NCBI RefSeq assembly: GCF_017094525.1
Contig: NZ_CP064788.1
Coordinates: 372,001 to 436,000, forward strand
Reading direction: 5' to 3'
DNA from: Halapricum desulfuricans
Lineage (GTDB): Archaea > Halobacteriota > Halobacteria > Halobacteriales > Haloarculaceae
Length of the DNA: 64,000 nucleotides
Positions 16,613-25,640 of the stretch are shown piece by piece. Both the position numbers and the translations under genes were made by a program. Position 1 is the first letter of the stretch. Each line of letters begins with the position of its first letter. The notes below the pieces were generated by a model, which searched no databases, was not told the origin of the DNA, and worked only from the letters and a program-made list of their open reading frames with translations.

Positions 16613-16996
16613 TTATCGCAGGAGCACGATCAAGACGCCGAGCAAGACGAGTTGGGCGATCTTATCGATCGCGCCGAACGTCCCGATGTCACCGGGGAAG
16701 GCTTTCGACCCGTTCGCGAAATTGACGACGTACCACAGGACGATCTGGACGAGCACGAACGGGATTCCGACCGCGTACACCGTCCGGCGGCGGTACGCGA
16801 TCAGGACGAGCACGATCGCACCCAGAAAGCCCAGCCCCGCGAGGATGAAACTGATCCCCATTTCGGACGGGAACATCCTGACGCCGAGCAGAAGATGGAT
16901 CGCGGCACTCACCAGCGCCGCGATGATCCCCACCCAGTGGAGCGCGCCGAGCGACTCCGTCTGGAGCGTGAATCCGCCTGTTTCAGTTGTTGGCAT
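16613..16996 (-). CDS. small four-helix membrane protein of unknown function
   Basis: A 127-residue protein beginning MPTTETGGFTLQTESLGALH, with four hydrophobic segments (around 20-40, 50-70, 75-95 and 108-125) and little soluble sequence. The ATG at 16996 is preferred, because the upstream in-frame extension (Cys/His-rich, to 17071) reads like non-coding sequence. Similar unnamed four-helix proteins are widespread in haloarchaea. Nothing in the neighbourhood points to a specific role. Confidence 0.7.
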   Translation of the reverse strand: MPTTETGGFTLQTESLGALHWVGIIAALVSAAIHLLLGVRMFPSEMGISFILAGLGFLGAIVLVLIAYRRRTVYAVGIPFVLVQIVLWYVVNFANGSKAFPGDIGTFGAIDKIAQLVLLGVLIVLLR

Positions 16997-17084
16997 ATCA
17001 CATAATTCTGCAGTGTGTACATAACCGTGGTGTCGGCGGTCGCACTTACCGCAATATCGATCGGCAGTCACAGGTTTGGCCGTT

Positions 17085-19058
17085 CTATCGCTCGAAATCG
17101 GGTTGTCGAAGCGAGTCGATGCGCTCGATCTCTTCGGGGGAGAGTCGTTGCGTGGCCGCGGTCAGATTCGAGACGATATGTGTGTCTGTCGTACTCGATG
17201 GGATCGGGACGACTCCCCGGGTGACGTTCCACGCGAGGACGACGCCGGCCGGCGAGAGGTCGTGCTCCTCGCCGATCGCTCCGAGTATCGGCTCTTCCAG
17301 TAGTCCGGGCGCGGACAGCGGGGAGTGTGCGACGACGCGGATCCCTTCGTCGTGACAGAACGAGACGAGGTCGTTCCGGGGCAGGTACGGATGGCGTTCG
17401 ATCTGGATGATCGCGGGACGAATGCGCCCGGTCTCGAGTATCGTCTCCAGTTCGGACCGCGAGACGTTCGAGGCGGCGAGCGTGCGTGTCAGCCCTCGAT
17501 CGTACACCGCTTCGAGGTTTTCCCAGGCCGTTTCCAGCGAGACGTCGGCGGTCTCGATGTCGCCGTCGTCATCTTCGGGGAACGTCAGCGCCTCCTGTCT
17601 TTCGATGGGGTGGTCGGCCAGCCGCTCCAGCGGACCGCGGTGGGCCCAGGCGTCGGGCCAATGTAACCCGTAACTGTCGAAGGCGTCGATACCGAGTTCC
17701 GCAAGGCTCCCCTCGGCGGCTTCGAGCATATGCTTGCGGCGGTGGTTCGTCCGCCAGACCTTCCCGAGGACGAACACGGCCTCCCGGTCTGGCGAACCCG
17801 GAGCGGCCAGCAGCTCGCCGATCCGGTGTTCGTTCCCGTACAGTTCGGCGCTGTCGAGGAGCCGATAGCCCGCGTCCAGCGCCGTCGCGATCGAATCCCG
17901 TCGCTCGACGTACTCGCCGTCGCGGTACCGCGAGCAACCGAAGCCGATCGGCGGCAGCCGTATCCCGTGCTGGCCACTCGCTCGTGGGTCGGGATCGCTG
18001 GGCCGAACGTCCGGCTCGGGAAGCCGATCCCGCGTCGTCCCGTAAGCCGGTACGTCGATTGGCCCACCGCTGTCGGCGGCGTCCTCGATGGCGTTGCAGA
18101 CGGCCACGACGTGCGCGCCACGCCGTCCGCCCGCTCGGGCGGGTGTCCCGTCGGTGATGCTCTCAGCGAGGCGCTCGAGGGCGTCGGTGTACTCGACTGG
18201 TGACGTCGGCGATTGCGGCGGCACTGGAGTGTATTCACGACCGACCCGGCCGAACTGAACGTGATCGACGGCAGTCTCCATCGCGCCGGTGCCATGCAGG
18301 TACAGCGATCCGTCGTCGCCGTGGAGTTCGAGTCCGTAGAACTCCCGACTCCGGTGGGGCGCATAGAAGCTGGCCGTCAGGCGGACGACCGGTCCCGACT
18401 GGAAGGACAGCGTCGCCTCGACGTGGGTCGGCGCGGACGGTCGGCGCGACACACGGTCGGGCCAGCTGTCCAGCGCGTCGGCGACGCGCACCGTTTCGAC
18501 GGGCCCGAACCACGAGACGAGCAGCGTCAGCGGGTAGACCGCGCCGTCGTACAGCGGCCCGATCGCCAGAAACGAGTCCGGACGGTCGTGCCAATCGGTC
18601 ACGCGGCCGACGTGTGCGTGGGCGTAGCCGAGCCTGACGGTACCCGGACGACCGTCGGCGAGCACTCGCGCTGCGCGCCGCTGTGACGGCCCGTCCGGGT
18701 TCTCTGGCGCGACACCCAGTGCGAGATCACGTTCGCGCGCCATCGCCAGCAGTTCGCCGGCGACGTCGGCGTCCAGCGCGAGCGGTTTCTGTGAGTAGAC
18801 GTGTCGATCCGCTGCCAGCGCCGTCCGGGTCACTTCCGCGTGGGCAGCGTGGCTCGTCAGATTCACGACCAGTGGCGCGTCGACGCGTGCCAGGGCCGTC
18901 TCCAGGTCGGTGAACGACGGACAATCGTGTTCGCTTGCCAGCGCCGCGGCCCGTTCACCGTCGAGATCACAGACGCCGGCCAGCGAGAGCGCAGTCGAGG
19001 ACAGGCCGGCCGCGTACTCGGACGCGATCGCTCCTGCCCCCACGAACAGACAGTCCAT
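17085..19058 (-). CDS. Gfo/Idh/MocA oxidoreductase fused to aldo/keto reductase
   Basis: A 657-residue fusion. Residues 1-~330 form a Gfo/Idh/MocA dehydrogenase, with the NAD(P) loop VGAGAIASEYA, SQKP at ~89-92 (the EKP-motif lysine) and a mixed-sheet domain with WFGPVETV. After a linker rich in Pro and Asp (~335-365), residues ~365-657 form an aldo/keto reductase. Its full tetrad is visible: D402 and Y407 (LLDSAELYG), K433 (VLGKVW) and H466 (YGLHWPD). The AKR cofactor loop is IPSSTT. The ATG at 19058 fits the start of the Rossmann fold; earlier codons are Arg-rich and non-native. Both halves act on sugars or polyols in known families; the substrate is unknown. Confidence 0.87.
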   Translation of the reverse strand: MDCLFVGAGAIASEYAAGLSSTALSLAGVCDLDGERAAALASEHDCPSFTDLETALARVDAPLVVNLTSHAAHAEVTRTALAADRHVYSQKPLALDADVAGELLAMARERDLALGVAPENPDGPSQRRAARVLADGRPGTVRLGYAHAHVGRVTDWHDRPDSFLAIGPLYDGAVYPLTLLVSWFGPVETVRVADALDSWPDRVSRRPSAPTHVEATLSFQSGPVVRLTASFYAPHRSREFYGLELHGDDGSLYLHGTGAMETAVDHVQFGRVGREYTPVPPQSPTSPVEYTDALERLAESITDGTPARAGGRRGAHVVAVCNAIEDAADSGGPIDVPAYGTTRDRLPEPDVRPSDPDPRASGQHGIRLPPIGFGCSRYRDGEYVERRDSIATALDAGYRLLDSAELYGNEHRIGELLAAPGSPDREAVFVLGKVWRTNHRRKHMLEAAEGSLAELGIDAFDSYGLHWPDAWAHRGPLERLADHPIERQEALTFPEDDDGDIETADVSLETAWENLEAVYDRGLTRTLAASNVSRSELETILETGRIRPAIIQIERHPYLPRNDLVSFCHDEGIRVVAHSPLSAPGLLEEPILGAIGEEHDLSPAGVVLAWNVTRGVVPIPSSTTDTHIVSNLTAATQRLSPEEIERIDSLRQPDFER

Positions 19059-19168
19059 AGACGTACCCCGGCCGGCACGTACAAATGCCTCCCGGCGAGG
19101 GCGCACAGTCCCGGACGTGCGGGTAATCCAGTCGATGTCGTTTTGTCCGATCGGGACGAACAGCGAGC

Positions 19169-20053
19169 GTGACAGAACCGGGAATGAGCCGGCTCGGCAC
19201 CGCCTATCTCCGCGCGATCCAGGCGGCCGGCCGGCGTATCGACTACGGGACGAACGTCTTCGAACGCGAGTGGGACGTGCTCGTCGTCCTTGATGCCTGT
19301 CGCGTGGACCTGCTCCGCTCGGTCGCGCCCGACACCGACCTGATCGACGAAGTCGATGCGGTGCGGTCGGTCGGCAGTTCCTCCTCGGAGTGGCTCGAAA
19401 ACACGTTCCCGGGCCGCCCGGAGACGTCCCGGACCGTGATGGTAACTGGCAACACCTGGACCGACCGGTACGTCGACGCCGACGCCTTCGCCGCGCTGGA
19501 CGAAGTCTGGAAGTACGCCTGGAACGAGCAGTTGGGAACGGTCCCGGCGCGGGCCGTCACCGACCGGGCGATCGCGATGGCTCGTGACCGCGATCCCGAC
19601 CGGCTGGTCGTCCACTATATGCAACCCCATCACCCGTTCGTGCCGGACCCGCTGGCGGCCGACGACGGGATGGTTCGAAACAGCACTCACAGCAACCCGT
19701 CGAACCCGTGGGTCGCACTTCGGCGCGGCGAGATCACGACCGAGCGCGTGTGGGACGCCTACGAGGCAAATCTCCGGTACGTTCTCGAAGACGTCGAGAT
19801 CCTGGTCGAGCACGTCGCCGGCCGCGTCGCGATCACCGCAGACCACGGCAACCTCTTCGGGGAGTGGGGGCTGTACGGCCATCCAATGTACGTGCCCGCG
19901 CCGGCGGTGTTGACCGTCCCGTGGGCCGAGACGACGGGCGAAGACAGGCAGGACTACACGCCGGAACTGGAGCCGCCGGAGCCGTTGCCGGTGACTCGTG
20001 TCTACGGTGCCGAGGGCGATCAGGCCCGTCTCGACGCGCTCGGTTACCGGTGA
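19169..20053 (+). CDS. alkaline phosphatase/sulfatase superfamily protein
   Basis: A 294-residue protein of the alkaline-phosphatase-like fold. The N-terminal metal-site strand is WDVLVVLDACRVDLL. A Ser-rich stretch SVGSSSSEW may hold the nucleophile. The later metal ligands are HYMQPHHPFVP and ITADHGNLFGEWG. No signal peptide or membrane segment is seen, so it is probably cytoplasmic or peripheral. The start is GTG (19169); the ATG at 19184 is an equally possible start. It is divergent from the fusion gene and 40 nt before a GT4 glycosyltransferase, suggesting a shared role in surface polysaccharide or glycan modification. Confidence 0.75.
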   Translation: MTEPGMSRLGTAYLRAIQAAGRRIDYGTNVFEREWDVLVVLDACRVDLLRSVAPDTDLIDEVDAVRSVGSSSSEWLENTFPGRPETSRTVMVTGNTWTDRYVDADAFAALDEVWKYAWNEQLGTVPARAVTDRAIAMARDRDPDRLVVHYMQPHHPFVPDPLAADDGMVRNSTHSNPSNPWVALRRGEITTERVWDAYEANLRYVLEDVEILVEHVAGRVAITADHGNLFGEWGLYGHPMYVPAPAVLTVPWAETTGEDRQDYTPELEPPEPLPVTRVYGAEGDQARLDALGYR

Positions 20054-20093
20054 CTTCCCGACAGTTATTTCCCTTCGGTTCGAACAGCGGTCG

Positions 20094-21206
20094 ATGGCAC
20101 GGGTCGCAGTGGTCCACAACACGCTTGACTTCCAGGGCGGTGCGGACGCGGTCTGCCTGGCGACCTGTGAGGCACTGTTACCCGATCACGAGGTCGAACT
20201 GTTCACGCTCAGTGAGACCGACCCGTCCGATCTGGCCGATCGGTTCGACGCTGACGTGGCCGGTCTCGCGGTGCGGACGCCGCCGGCAAACTCGCCGATT
20301 GCGAGAGGTCTCGCCAGACTCTCGCCGGTTGCCGGGCCGCAACTGGCGTTCCGGAGTGTGCTTGTCGGCCGATACTTCGGCCGGCACGCCGACCGCTTCG
20401 ATATCGCTGTGAGCACCGCAAACGAGATGCGCCTCCCTATTCCGTCCGTCCAGTACATCCACTATCCGCAGTTCCATCACCGAGCGCTCGAAGCGACCGA
20501 CGGGGGGCGGCTGAACCCGCTGTGGAGCCGACTGGCCGGCCCCGATCGCGGGACAACGGACGGAGCGACGCTTCTGGCCAACTCCGCGTGGACCGCTGAC
20601 GTCGTCGAGCGGATTTACGGCGTCCGCCCTGCTGTCCTGCATCCGCCCGTCGACCCCATCGACGGGGGTCTCGACTGGGACCAGCGCGAGCGGGGCATCG
20701 TCGTCGTGGGACGGATTGCCCCTGACAAGCGCGTTCTGGACACGATGACGGTCGTCGACCGGCTCCGCGACCGGGGTCATGCCGTCCACCTGCATATCGT
20801 CGGTTCGGCCCCGCAGTCCTACCAGCCGTACGTCGATCGGGTCGTTTCGGAAGCCGACCGACGGGCGTACGTGACCCTCGAGCGGGACGTCTCTCGTGAC
20901 CGCCTCGAAACGCTGCTTCGAACCCACCGGTACGGACTGAACCTCAAGCGAGACGAACACTTCGGCATGTCCGTCGCGGAGTACGTCGCGGCGGGAATGA
21001 TCGCCTTTGCACCTGACGGCGGCGGGCAGCGAGACATCCTCAAGGGGCGCGCTGATCGCCTGTTTGCGTCCCTGTCCGGTGCCGTCGACTGTATCGAGAC
21101 GAGTCTCGAAACCGACGATCGACCGACACTCCCGCGTGATCGGTTTTCCCGTCGCCGGTTCAAATCGGCGATCGCGCGCCGCGTGAATCGAGCACTGGGA
21201 CAGTAG
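20094..21206 (+). CDS. GT4-family glycosyltransferase
   Basis: A 370-residue GT-B glycosyltransferase. The N-terminal acceptor domain starts MARVAVVHNTLDFQGGAD. The middle contains VQYIHYPQFHH. The C-terminal nucleotide-sugar domain contains VVVGRIAPDKR and the GT4 E-x7-E-like region KRDEHFGMSVAEYVAAG. A cytosolic enzyme acting on a lipid-linked or soluble acceptor is expected; the sugar is unknown. The ATG at 20094 is chosen because the Rossmann start follows at once. The upstream in-frame part overlaps the end of the preceding gene. Confidence 0.85.
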   Translation: MARVAVVHNTLDFQGGADAVCLATCEALLPDHEVELFTLSETDPSDLADRFDADVAGLAVRTPPANSPIARGLARLSPVAGPQLAFRSVLVGRYFGRHADRFDIAVSTANEMRLPIPSVQYIHYPQFHHRALEATDGGRLNPLWSRLAGPDRGTTDGATLLANSAWTADVVERIYGVRPAVLHPPVDPIDGGLDWDQRERGIVVVGRIAPDKRVLDTMTVVDRLRDRGHAVHLHIVGSAPQSYQPYVDRVVSEADRRAYVTLERDVSRDRLETLLRTHRYGLNLKRDEHFGMSVAEYVAAGMIAFAPDGGGQRDILKGRADRLFASLSGAVDCIETSLETDDRPTLPRDRFSRRRFKSAIARRVNRALGQ

Positions 21207-21241
21207 CCACAGACACTGCAACGAACCGGCCGTTCGCCGGC

Positions 21242-21313
21242 GAGGAGATGCGCGACGCTGTCGAGGAACACCGGGACGTGCTCGTGGACCTGTTCGCCTC
21301 GCTACCACTGTAA
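21242..21313 (+). pseudogene. fragment of an aspartate-type aminotransferase gene
   Basis: The 57 nt at 21242-21298 match aspC positions 11415-11471 with about six differences and encode EEMRDAVEEHRDVLVDLFA, then SLPL and a stop. The aspC counterpart reads EEMRDAFEERRDMLVDLFA. Upstream of 21242 there is no further similarity. This is a short remnant of a duplicated or transferred aminotransferase at the edge of the scarred tRNA-Asp region. Confidence 0.7.
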
Positions 21314-21329
21314 TGTCCGCGAGAGAATA

Positions 21330-21417
21330 CGCCCGGAGCGGGATTTGAACCGGATGAAGACGGTCGCCTCGCTTCGCTCGGCGCTGCGTCTTCCAGGGTT
21401 CAAATCCGCCTATAACG
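21330..21417. repeat. tRNA-Asp-derived inverted repeat unit 1
   Basis: The unit starts with a 22-nt exact copy (21330-21351) of the tRNA-Asp T-arm/acceptor 3' end. It ends with an inverted T-arm-like GGGTTCAAATCC (21396-21407) followed by TATAACG. GAAGACG / CGTCTTC pair inside, so the whole unit can form a long hairpin. It lies downstream of the real tRNA, as expected for att-site scars. Confidence 0.6.
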
Positions 21418-21452
21418 TATTTGCGGCTCGCGGTTTGCTCGCTGCAAAAGTA

Positions 21453-21541
21453 CGCCCGGAGCGGGATTTGAACCGAACCGAGAAATGCTCGCTCCCGATG
21501 GTCGCTGCGCGTTCCTCGTAGGGTCCAAATCCCTCATAACG
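21453..21541. repeat. tRNA-Asp-derived inverted repeat unit 2
   Basis: Second copy of the same plan. The same 22-nt tRNA 3'-end sequence lies at 21453-21474. The inverted T-arm-like GGGTCCAAATCC lies at 21521-21532, followed by CATAACG. Immediately after it, TCTCGCGGAC and GTCCGCGAGA form another inverted repeat leading up to the genuine tRNA-Asp. Confidence 0.6.
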
Positions 21542-21603
21542 ATTTCTCGCGGACGACTCACTCGTCGCTACGCTCCTCGGTCGTAGTGTCCGCGAGAGAA
21601 TAG

Positions 21604-21676
21604 CGCCCGGAGCGGGATTTGAACCCGCGTCACGACCGTGACAGGGTCGTATGATGGGCCACTACACCATCCGGGC
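21604..21676 (-). tRNA. tRNA-Asp (anticodon GTC)
   Basis: The reverse strand gives acceptor GCCCGGA / TCCGGGC with discriminator G. The D arm is GGTGTAGTGGCCCATC. The anticodon stem-loop CGACC-CTGTCAC-GGTCG carries anticodon GTC. The T arm is CGGG-TTCAAAT-CCCG. CCA is not encoded and no intron is seen. A TATA-like GCCTTAATAC lies ~30 nt upstream (21702-21712 on the minus strand). Confidence 0.96.
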
Positions 21677-22009
21677 TTGCTGCACTCCTTCGTACCGGGG
21701 TCCTAGTATTAAGGCTTTCCAAACGAGGGCGCAGTGAGTGGCGTTCACGCACGGCACTCCGACCGGGCTGTCGTGGCCCGCTTGCGATCGCTCTGATCCC
21801 GACTATCGCCCCGGCAACCGCTCCGAGACAACACTGCCCGTCGAAGACACCCCAACACCTTTGTCCGTGGTCCGCGTACACACGGGTACCGCCCGCAGGG
21901 GCCATCGATAGCCGTTGCCGGCGCTTTTGGCAAGCGTTAAATGCGTGCCGCCAATAGATGGCTGTAGTATCTCGAACAGCCTTCTCTAGCCGGTCAGACC
22001 ACACCACAC
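21677..22009. other. intergenic region with divergent tRNA-Asp and rpo-operon promoters
   Basis: This 333-nt stretch has no convincing gene. It holds the tRNA-Asp promoter near 21702-21712 (minus strand). Towards the right end, GCGTTAAATGCG (~21935) is the best TATA candidate for the rpoH-rpoB-rpoA operon and would leave a leader of ~45-50 nt. Nothing else was recognised. Confidence 0.5.
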
Positions 22010-22237
22010 ATGGTAGACGTAAGCCAACACGAACTCGTCCCGGATCACACCGTCCTCGACAGCGACGAACTCGAGGACGTACTCGCAGAGTACGACATCA
22101 AGAAAACCGACCTGCCGAAGATCAAACGCACCGACCCCGCGCTGCCAGACGAGGCCGAGGTCGGCGACGTGATCAAGGTCGAACGCGATTCACGAACGAC
22201 AGACCGAGCGGTCGTCTATCGACTCGTCATCGAATAA
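22010..22237 (+). CDS. rpoH: DNA-directed RNA polymerase subunit H (Rpb5 C-terminal domain)
   Basis: A 75-residue archaeal Rpo5/RpoH, the assembly domain homologous to the C-terminus of eukaryotic RPB5. Typical motifs are [24 protein letters not shown] and [10 protein letters not shown]...AVVYRLV. The length is normal. It is the first gene of the RNA polymerase operon, with 1 nt before rpoB2. It sits at the jaw of the enzyme near downstream DNA. Confidence 0.97.
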   Translation: MVDVSQHELVPDHTVLDSDELEDVLAEYDIKKTDLPKIKRTDPALPDEAEVGDVIKVERDSRTTDRAVVYRLVIE

Positions 22238-22238
22238 C

Positions 22239-23807
22239 ATGGATACAGAACAACGCCGAACGGTTTCACGGGCATACTTCTCGAAGGATCGACTCGCCGA
22301 ACACCACTTCCGGTCGTTCAACGCGTTCCTCGAACGCGGCATGCAGGAGGTCGTCGACGAAAAGGCGACCATCGAAACTGACATCGGAGACAAGGAAGGC
22401 CAGGAACCAGTCTGGGTCGAGCTTGGCGACGTCCGCGTCGTCACGCCCCGGGTGCGGGAGGCCGACGGCTCCGAAGAACTGCTCTACCCCCAGGAAGCGC
22501 GACTGCGCAACATCACCTACGCCGCGCCGGTCTTCATGGAGATGGCGATCGTCAGGGGCGGCGAGGAAGAGGAGGAACGCGTCGTCGACCAGACCGAGAC
22601 CAAGATCGGTCGCATGCCGATCATGGTCGGCTCCCAGAAGTGTAACATCGCCGGCTTCTCCGACGAAGAACTGATCGACATCGGGGAGGACCCCGCCGAC
22701 CCCGGCGGCTACTTCATCGTCAACGGGTCCGAGCGGGTGCTGATGACCAGCGAAGACCTCGCGCCGAACAAGATTCTCGCGGAGTACGACACCAAGTACG
22801 GCGACGAGGTGCAGGTCGCAAAGACCTTCTCCCAGCGCCGGGGGTACCGCGCGCTGGTGTTGACCGAGCGCACCCGCGACGGGTTGCTCGAGGTGTCGTT
22901 CCCTTCGGTTTCGGGTTCGGTCGATTTCGTCACGCTCGTGCGCGCGCTCGGACTGGAATCCGACGAGGAGATCGTCCACCGCGTCAGCGACGACCCCGAG
23001 ATCGTGAAGTTCATGCTGGAGAACCTGGAGGCCGCCGACGTCCAGACGACCGAAGAAGCCATCGAGAAACTCGGCAAGCGCGTCGCGTCCGGCCAGGGCA
23101 AAAACTACCAGCTCAAGCGCGCCAACTACGTCATCGACCGGTATCTGCTGCCCCACCTCCACGAGGAGGGTGTCGACGAGGAAGAGGTCCGGATCAACAA
23201 GGCCTACTACCTCTGTCGGATGGCCGAGGCCTGCTTCGAACTGGCGCTGGGTCGCCGCGAGGCCGACGACAAGGACCACTACGCCAACAAGCGCCTGAAG
23301 GTCTCCGGCGACCTGATGCGGGACCTGTTCCGGACGGCGCTGAACAAGCTGGCACGCGACGTGAAATATCAGCTCGAGCGCGCGAACATGCGCAACCGTC
23401 AACTGTCGGTTTCGACGGTCGTGCGCTCGGACGTACTGACCGAGCGGCTGGAACATCCGCTGGCCACGGGCAACTGGGTCGGCGGTCGCTCCGGCGTTTC
23501 CCAGCTGGTCGATCGGACGGACTTCATGGGTGTACTGAGCCACCTCCGGCGGCTCCGCTCGCCGCTGTCTCGCAGTCAGCCACACTTCGAGGCACGCGAT
23601 CTGCACGCGACCCAGTGGGGTCGTATCTGCCCCTCCGAGACGCCCGAGGGGCCGAACTGTGGGCTCGTGAAGAACTTCGCGCAGGCGATGGAACTCAGCC
23701 AGAACGTCGAGGACGAACAGAACCTGAAACAGTCGCTCGCCGATATGGGAGTCCAGGGCATCCCCGGCATCGAGAGCATCGAAACACAGCAGCCCGCAGA
23801 CGATTAA
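22239..23807 (+). CDS. rpoB2: DNA-directed RNA polymerase subunit B''
   Basis: A 522-residue N-terminal part of the split beta-like subunit (Rpo2N). It provides the protrusion, lobe and fork. Visible motifs include QKCNIAGFSDEELIDIGEDP, GGYFIVNGSERVLM and the fork/rifampicin-region equivalent RRLRSPLSRSQPHFEARDLH followed by WGRICPSETPEGPNCGLVKN. The split after this point is standard for haloarchaea and many euryarchaea. The stop is followed 3 nt later by rpoB1. Confidence 0.97.
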   Translation: MDTEQRRTVSRAYFSKDRLAEHHFRSFNAFLERGMQEVVDEKATIETDIGDKEGQEPVWVELGDVRVVTPRVREADGSEELLYPQEARLRNITYAAPVFMEMAIVRGGEEEEERVVDQTETKIGRMPIMVGSQKCNIAGFSDEELIDIGEDPADPGGYFIVNGSERVLMTSEDLAPNKILAEYDTKYGDEVQVAKTFSQRRGYRALVLTERTRDGLLEVSFPSVSGSVDFVTLVRALGLESDEEIVHRVSDDPEIVKFMLENLEAADVQTTEEAIEKLGKRVASGQGKNYQLKRANYVIDRYLLPHLHEEGVDEEEVRINKAYYLCRMAEACFELALGRREADDKDHYANKRLKVSGDLMRDLFRTALNKLARDVKYQLERANMRNRQLSVSTVVRSDVLTERLEHPLATGNWVGGRSGVSQLVDRTDFMGVLSHLRRLRSPLSRSQPHFEARDLHATQWGRICPSETPEGPNCGLVKNFAQAMELSQNVEDEQNLKQSLADMGVQGIPGIESIETQQPADD

Positions 23808-23810
23808 ACA

Positions 23811-25637
23811 ATGAGTCAGGGACGCGAAGCGAAAGTCTACGTCAACGGAAGTCTGGTCGGGACCCATCCCGACCCCGAACAGCTCGCCGAACAGATCCGT
23901 CAGGCTCGCCGACGGGGCGAGATCAGCGAGATGGTCAACGTCTCGGTCAAAGACCGGACCGACGAGGTCATCGTCAACGCCGACGCCGGCCGGGCGCGAC
24001 GCCCGCTGATCGTCGTCGAGGACGGCGAACCGCTGTTGACCGAGCGCGAGGTCGAACTACTCGAGGCGGACGAGATCGACTTTCAGGCCCTTGTCGATCG
24101 CGGCTACATCGAGTTCATCGACGCCGAGGAGGAAGAGGACATCCTCGTCGCCGTCGACCGCGAGGAGCTCACCGAGGACCACACCCACCTCGAGGTCGAT
24201 CCCCAGCTCATCTTCGGGATCGGTGCCGGGATGATCCCCTACCCCGAGCACAACGCCAGCCCGCGCATCACGATGGGGTCGGGGATGATCAAGCAGTCGC
24301 TGGGGCTGCCAAGCGCCAACTACCGGGTCCGCCCGGACACGCGCCAGCACCTGTTGCACTACCCGCAGTTGTCGATGGTCAAGACCCAGACGACCGAGCA
24401 GATCGGCTACGACGAGCGCCCGGCCGCCCAGAACTTCGTCGTCGCCGTCATGTCCTACGAGGGGTTCAACATCGAGGACGCGCTGGTCATGAACAAGGGC
24501 TCGGTCGACCGGGCGCTGGCCCGCTCGCACTTCTTCCGGACCTACGAGGGCGAAGAACGGCGCTACCCCGGCGGTCAGGAGGACCGCTTCGAGATCCCCG
24601 ACGACGAGGTCCGGGGCGCTCGCGGCGAGGACGCCTACACCCACCTCGACGAGGACGGACTGGTCAACCCCGAGACGCGCGTCGACGAGAACGCGGTCCT
24701 GCTCGGCAAGACCAGCCCGCCGAGGTTCCTTGAGGAGCCGGACGACATGGGCGGGCTTTCCCCCCAGAAGCGACGTGAAACGTCGGTAACGATGCGGTCC
24801 GGCGAGAGCGGGATCGTCGACACCGTCACTCTCATGGAAGGCGAGGACGGCTCGAAGCTCTCGAAGGTCAAGGTGCGAGACGAGCGCATCCCCGAACTCG
24901 GGGACAAGTTCGCGTCCCGACACGGCCAGAAGGGCGTCGTCGGACACATCGCTCCCCAGGAGGACATGCCCTTCACCGAGGAGGGCGTCGTGCCGGATCT
25001 CATCCTCAACCCCCACGCGCTGCCGTCGCGGATGACCGTCGGTCACATCCTCGAGATGATCGGTGGGAAGGTCGGCGCGCTGGAAGGCCGCCGGGTCGAC
25101 GGCACGGCCTTCACCGGCGAAGACGAGGACGAACTCCGCGAATCGCTCGAAGAACACGGCTTCGAATCGAGCGGCAAAGAGACCATGTACTCCGGTGTCA
25201 CCGGCGAGAAGATCGAGGCCGATATCTTCGTCGGCGATATCTTCTACCAGAAGCTGTATCACATGGTCTCGAACAAGATCCACGCCCGATCGCGCGGCCC
25301 GGTCCAGGTGCTGACCCGCCAGCCCACCGAGGGTCGCGCCCGCGAAGGCGGCCTGCGTATCGGGGAGATGGAACGGGACGTGTTCATCGGCCACGGGGCG
25401 GCCATGACGCTCAAAGAGCGCCTGCTCGATGAGTCCGACCGGGAGTACATCCACGTCTGCGCCGAATGCGGGATGACCGCCGTCGAGGACGTCGAGCAAC
25501 GCCGCGTCTACTGCCCCAACTGCGGCGAGGAGACCGACGTCCACGAGATCGAGATGAGCTACGCGTTCAAGCTCCTGCTCGACGAGATGAAGGCCCTGGG
25601 CATCGCCCCGCGGATCGAACTGGAGGACGCAGTCTAA
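23811..25637 (+). CDS. rpoB1: DNA-directed RNA polymerase subunit B'
   Basis: A 608-residue C-terminal part of the split beta-like subunit (Rpo2C). It carries the hybrid-binding and wall domains. Motifs are [37 protein letters not shown], the conserved [12 protein letters not shown] and [12 protein letters not shown] zinc-binding clamp C-terminus has CAEC and CPNC. The length is normal. It follows rpoB2 with a 3-nt gap and precedes rpoA1 by 3 nt. Confidence 0.97.
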   Translation: MSQGREAKVYVNGSLVGTHPDPEQLAEQIRQARRRGEISEMVNVSVKDRTDEVIVNADAGRARRPLIVVEDGEPLLTEREVELLEADEIDFQALVDRGYIEFIDAEEEEDILVAVDREELTEDHTHLEVDPQLIFGIGAGMIPYPEHNASPRITMGSGMIKQSLGLPSANYRVRPDTRQHLLHYPQLSMVKTQTTEQIGYDERPAAQNFVVAVMSYEGFNIEDALVMNKGSVDRALARSHFFRTYEGEERRYPGGQEDRFEIPDDEVRGARGEDAYTHLDEDGLVNPETRVDENAVLLGKTSPPRFLEEPDDMGGLSPQKRRETSVTMRSGESGIVDTVTLMEGEDGSKLSKVKVRDERIPELGDKFASRHGQKGVVGHIAPQEDMPFTEEGVVPDLILNPHALPSRMTVGHILEMIGGKVGALEGRRVDGTAFTGEDEDELRESLEEHGFESSGKETMYSGVTGEKIEADIFVGDIFYQKLYHMVSNKIHARSRGPVQVLTRQPTEGRAREGGLRIGEMERDVFIGHGAAMTLKERLLDESDREYIHVCAECGMTAVEDVEQRRVYCPNCGEETDVHEIEMSYAFKLLLDEMKALGIAPRIELEDAV

Positions 25638-25640
25638 ACC

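Noticed and set aside
21630-22007. 125-residue minus-strand frame upstream of rpoH
   Set aside because: It overlaps tRNA-Asp and its promoter, and the protein is a low-complexity Arg/Ser mix.
22266-23867. 533-residue antisense reading frame over rpoB2
   Set aside because: Long open frames opposite conserved GC-rich genes are common in haloarchaea; the rpoB2 protein is unmistakable and the antisense product has no motif.
24057-25544. 495-residue antisense frame over rpoB1
   Set aside because: Shadow of the rpoB1 reading frame, rich in Val, Leu, Asp and Gly without any motif.
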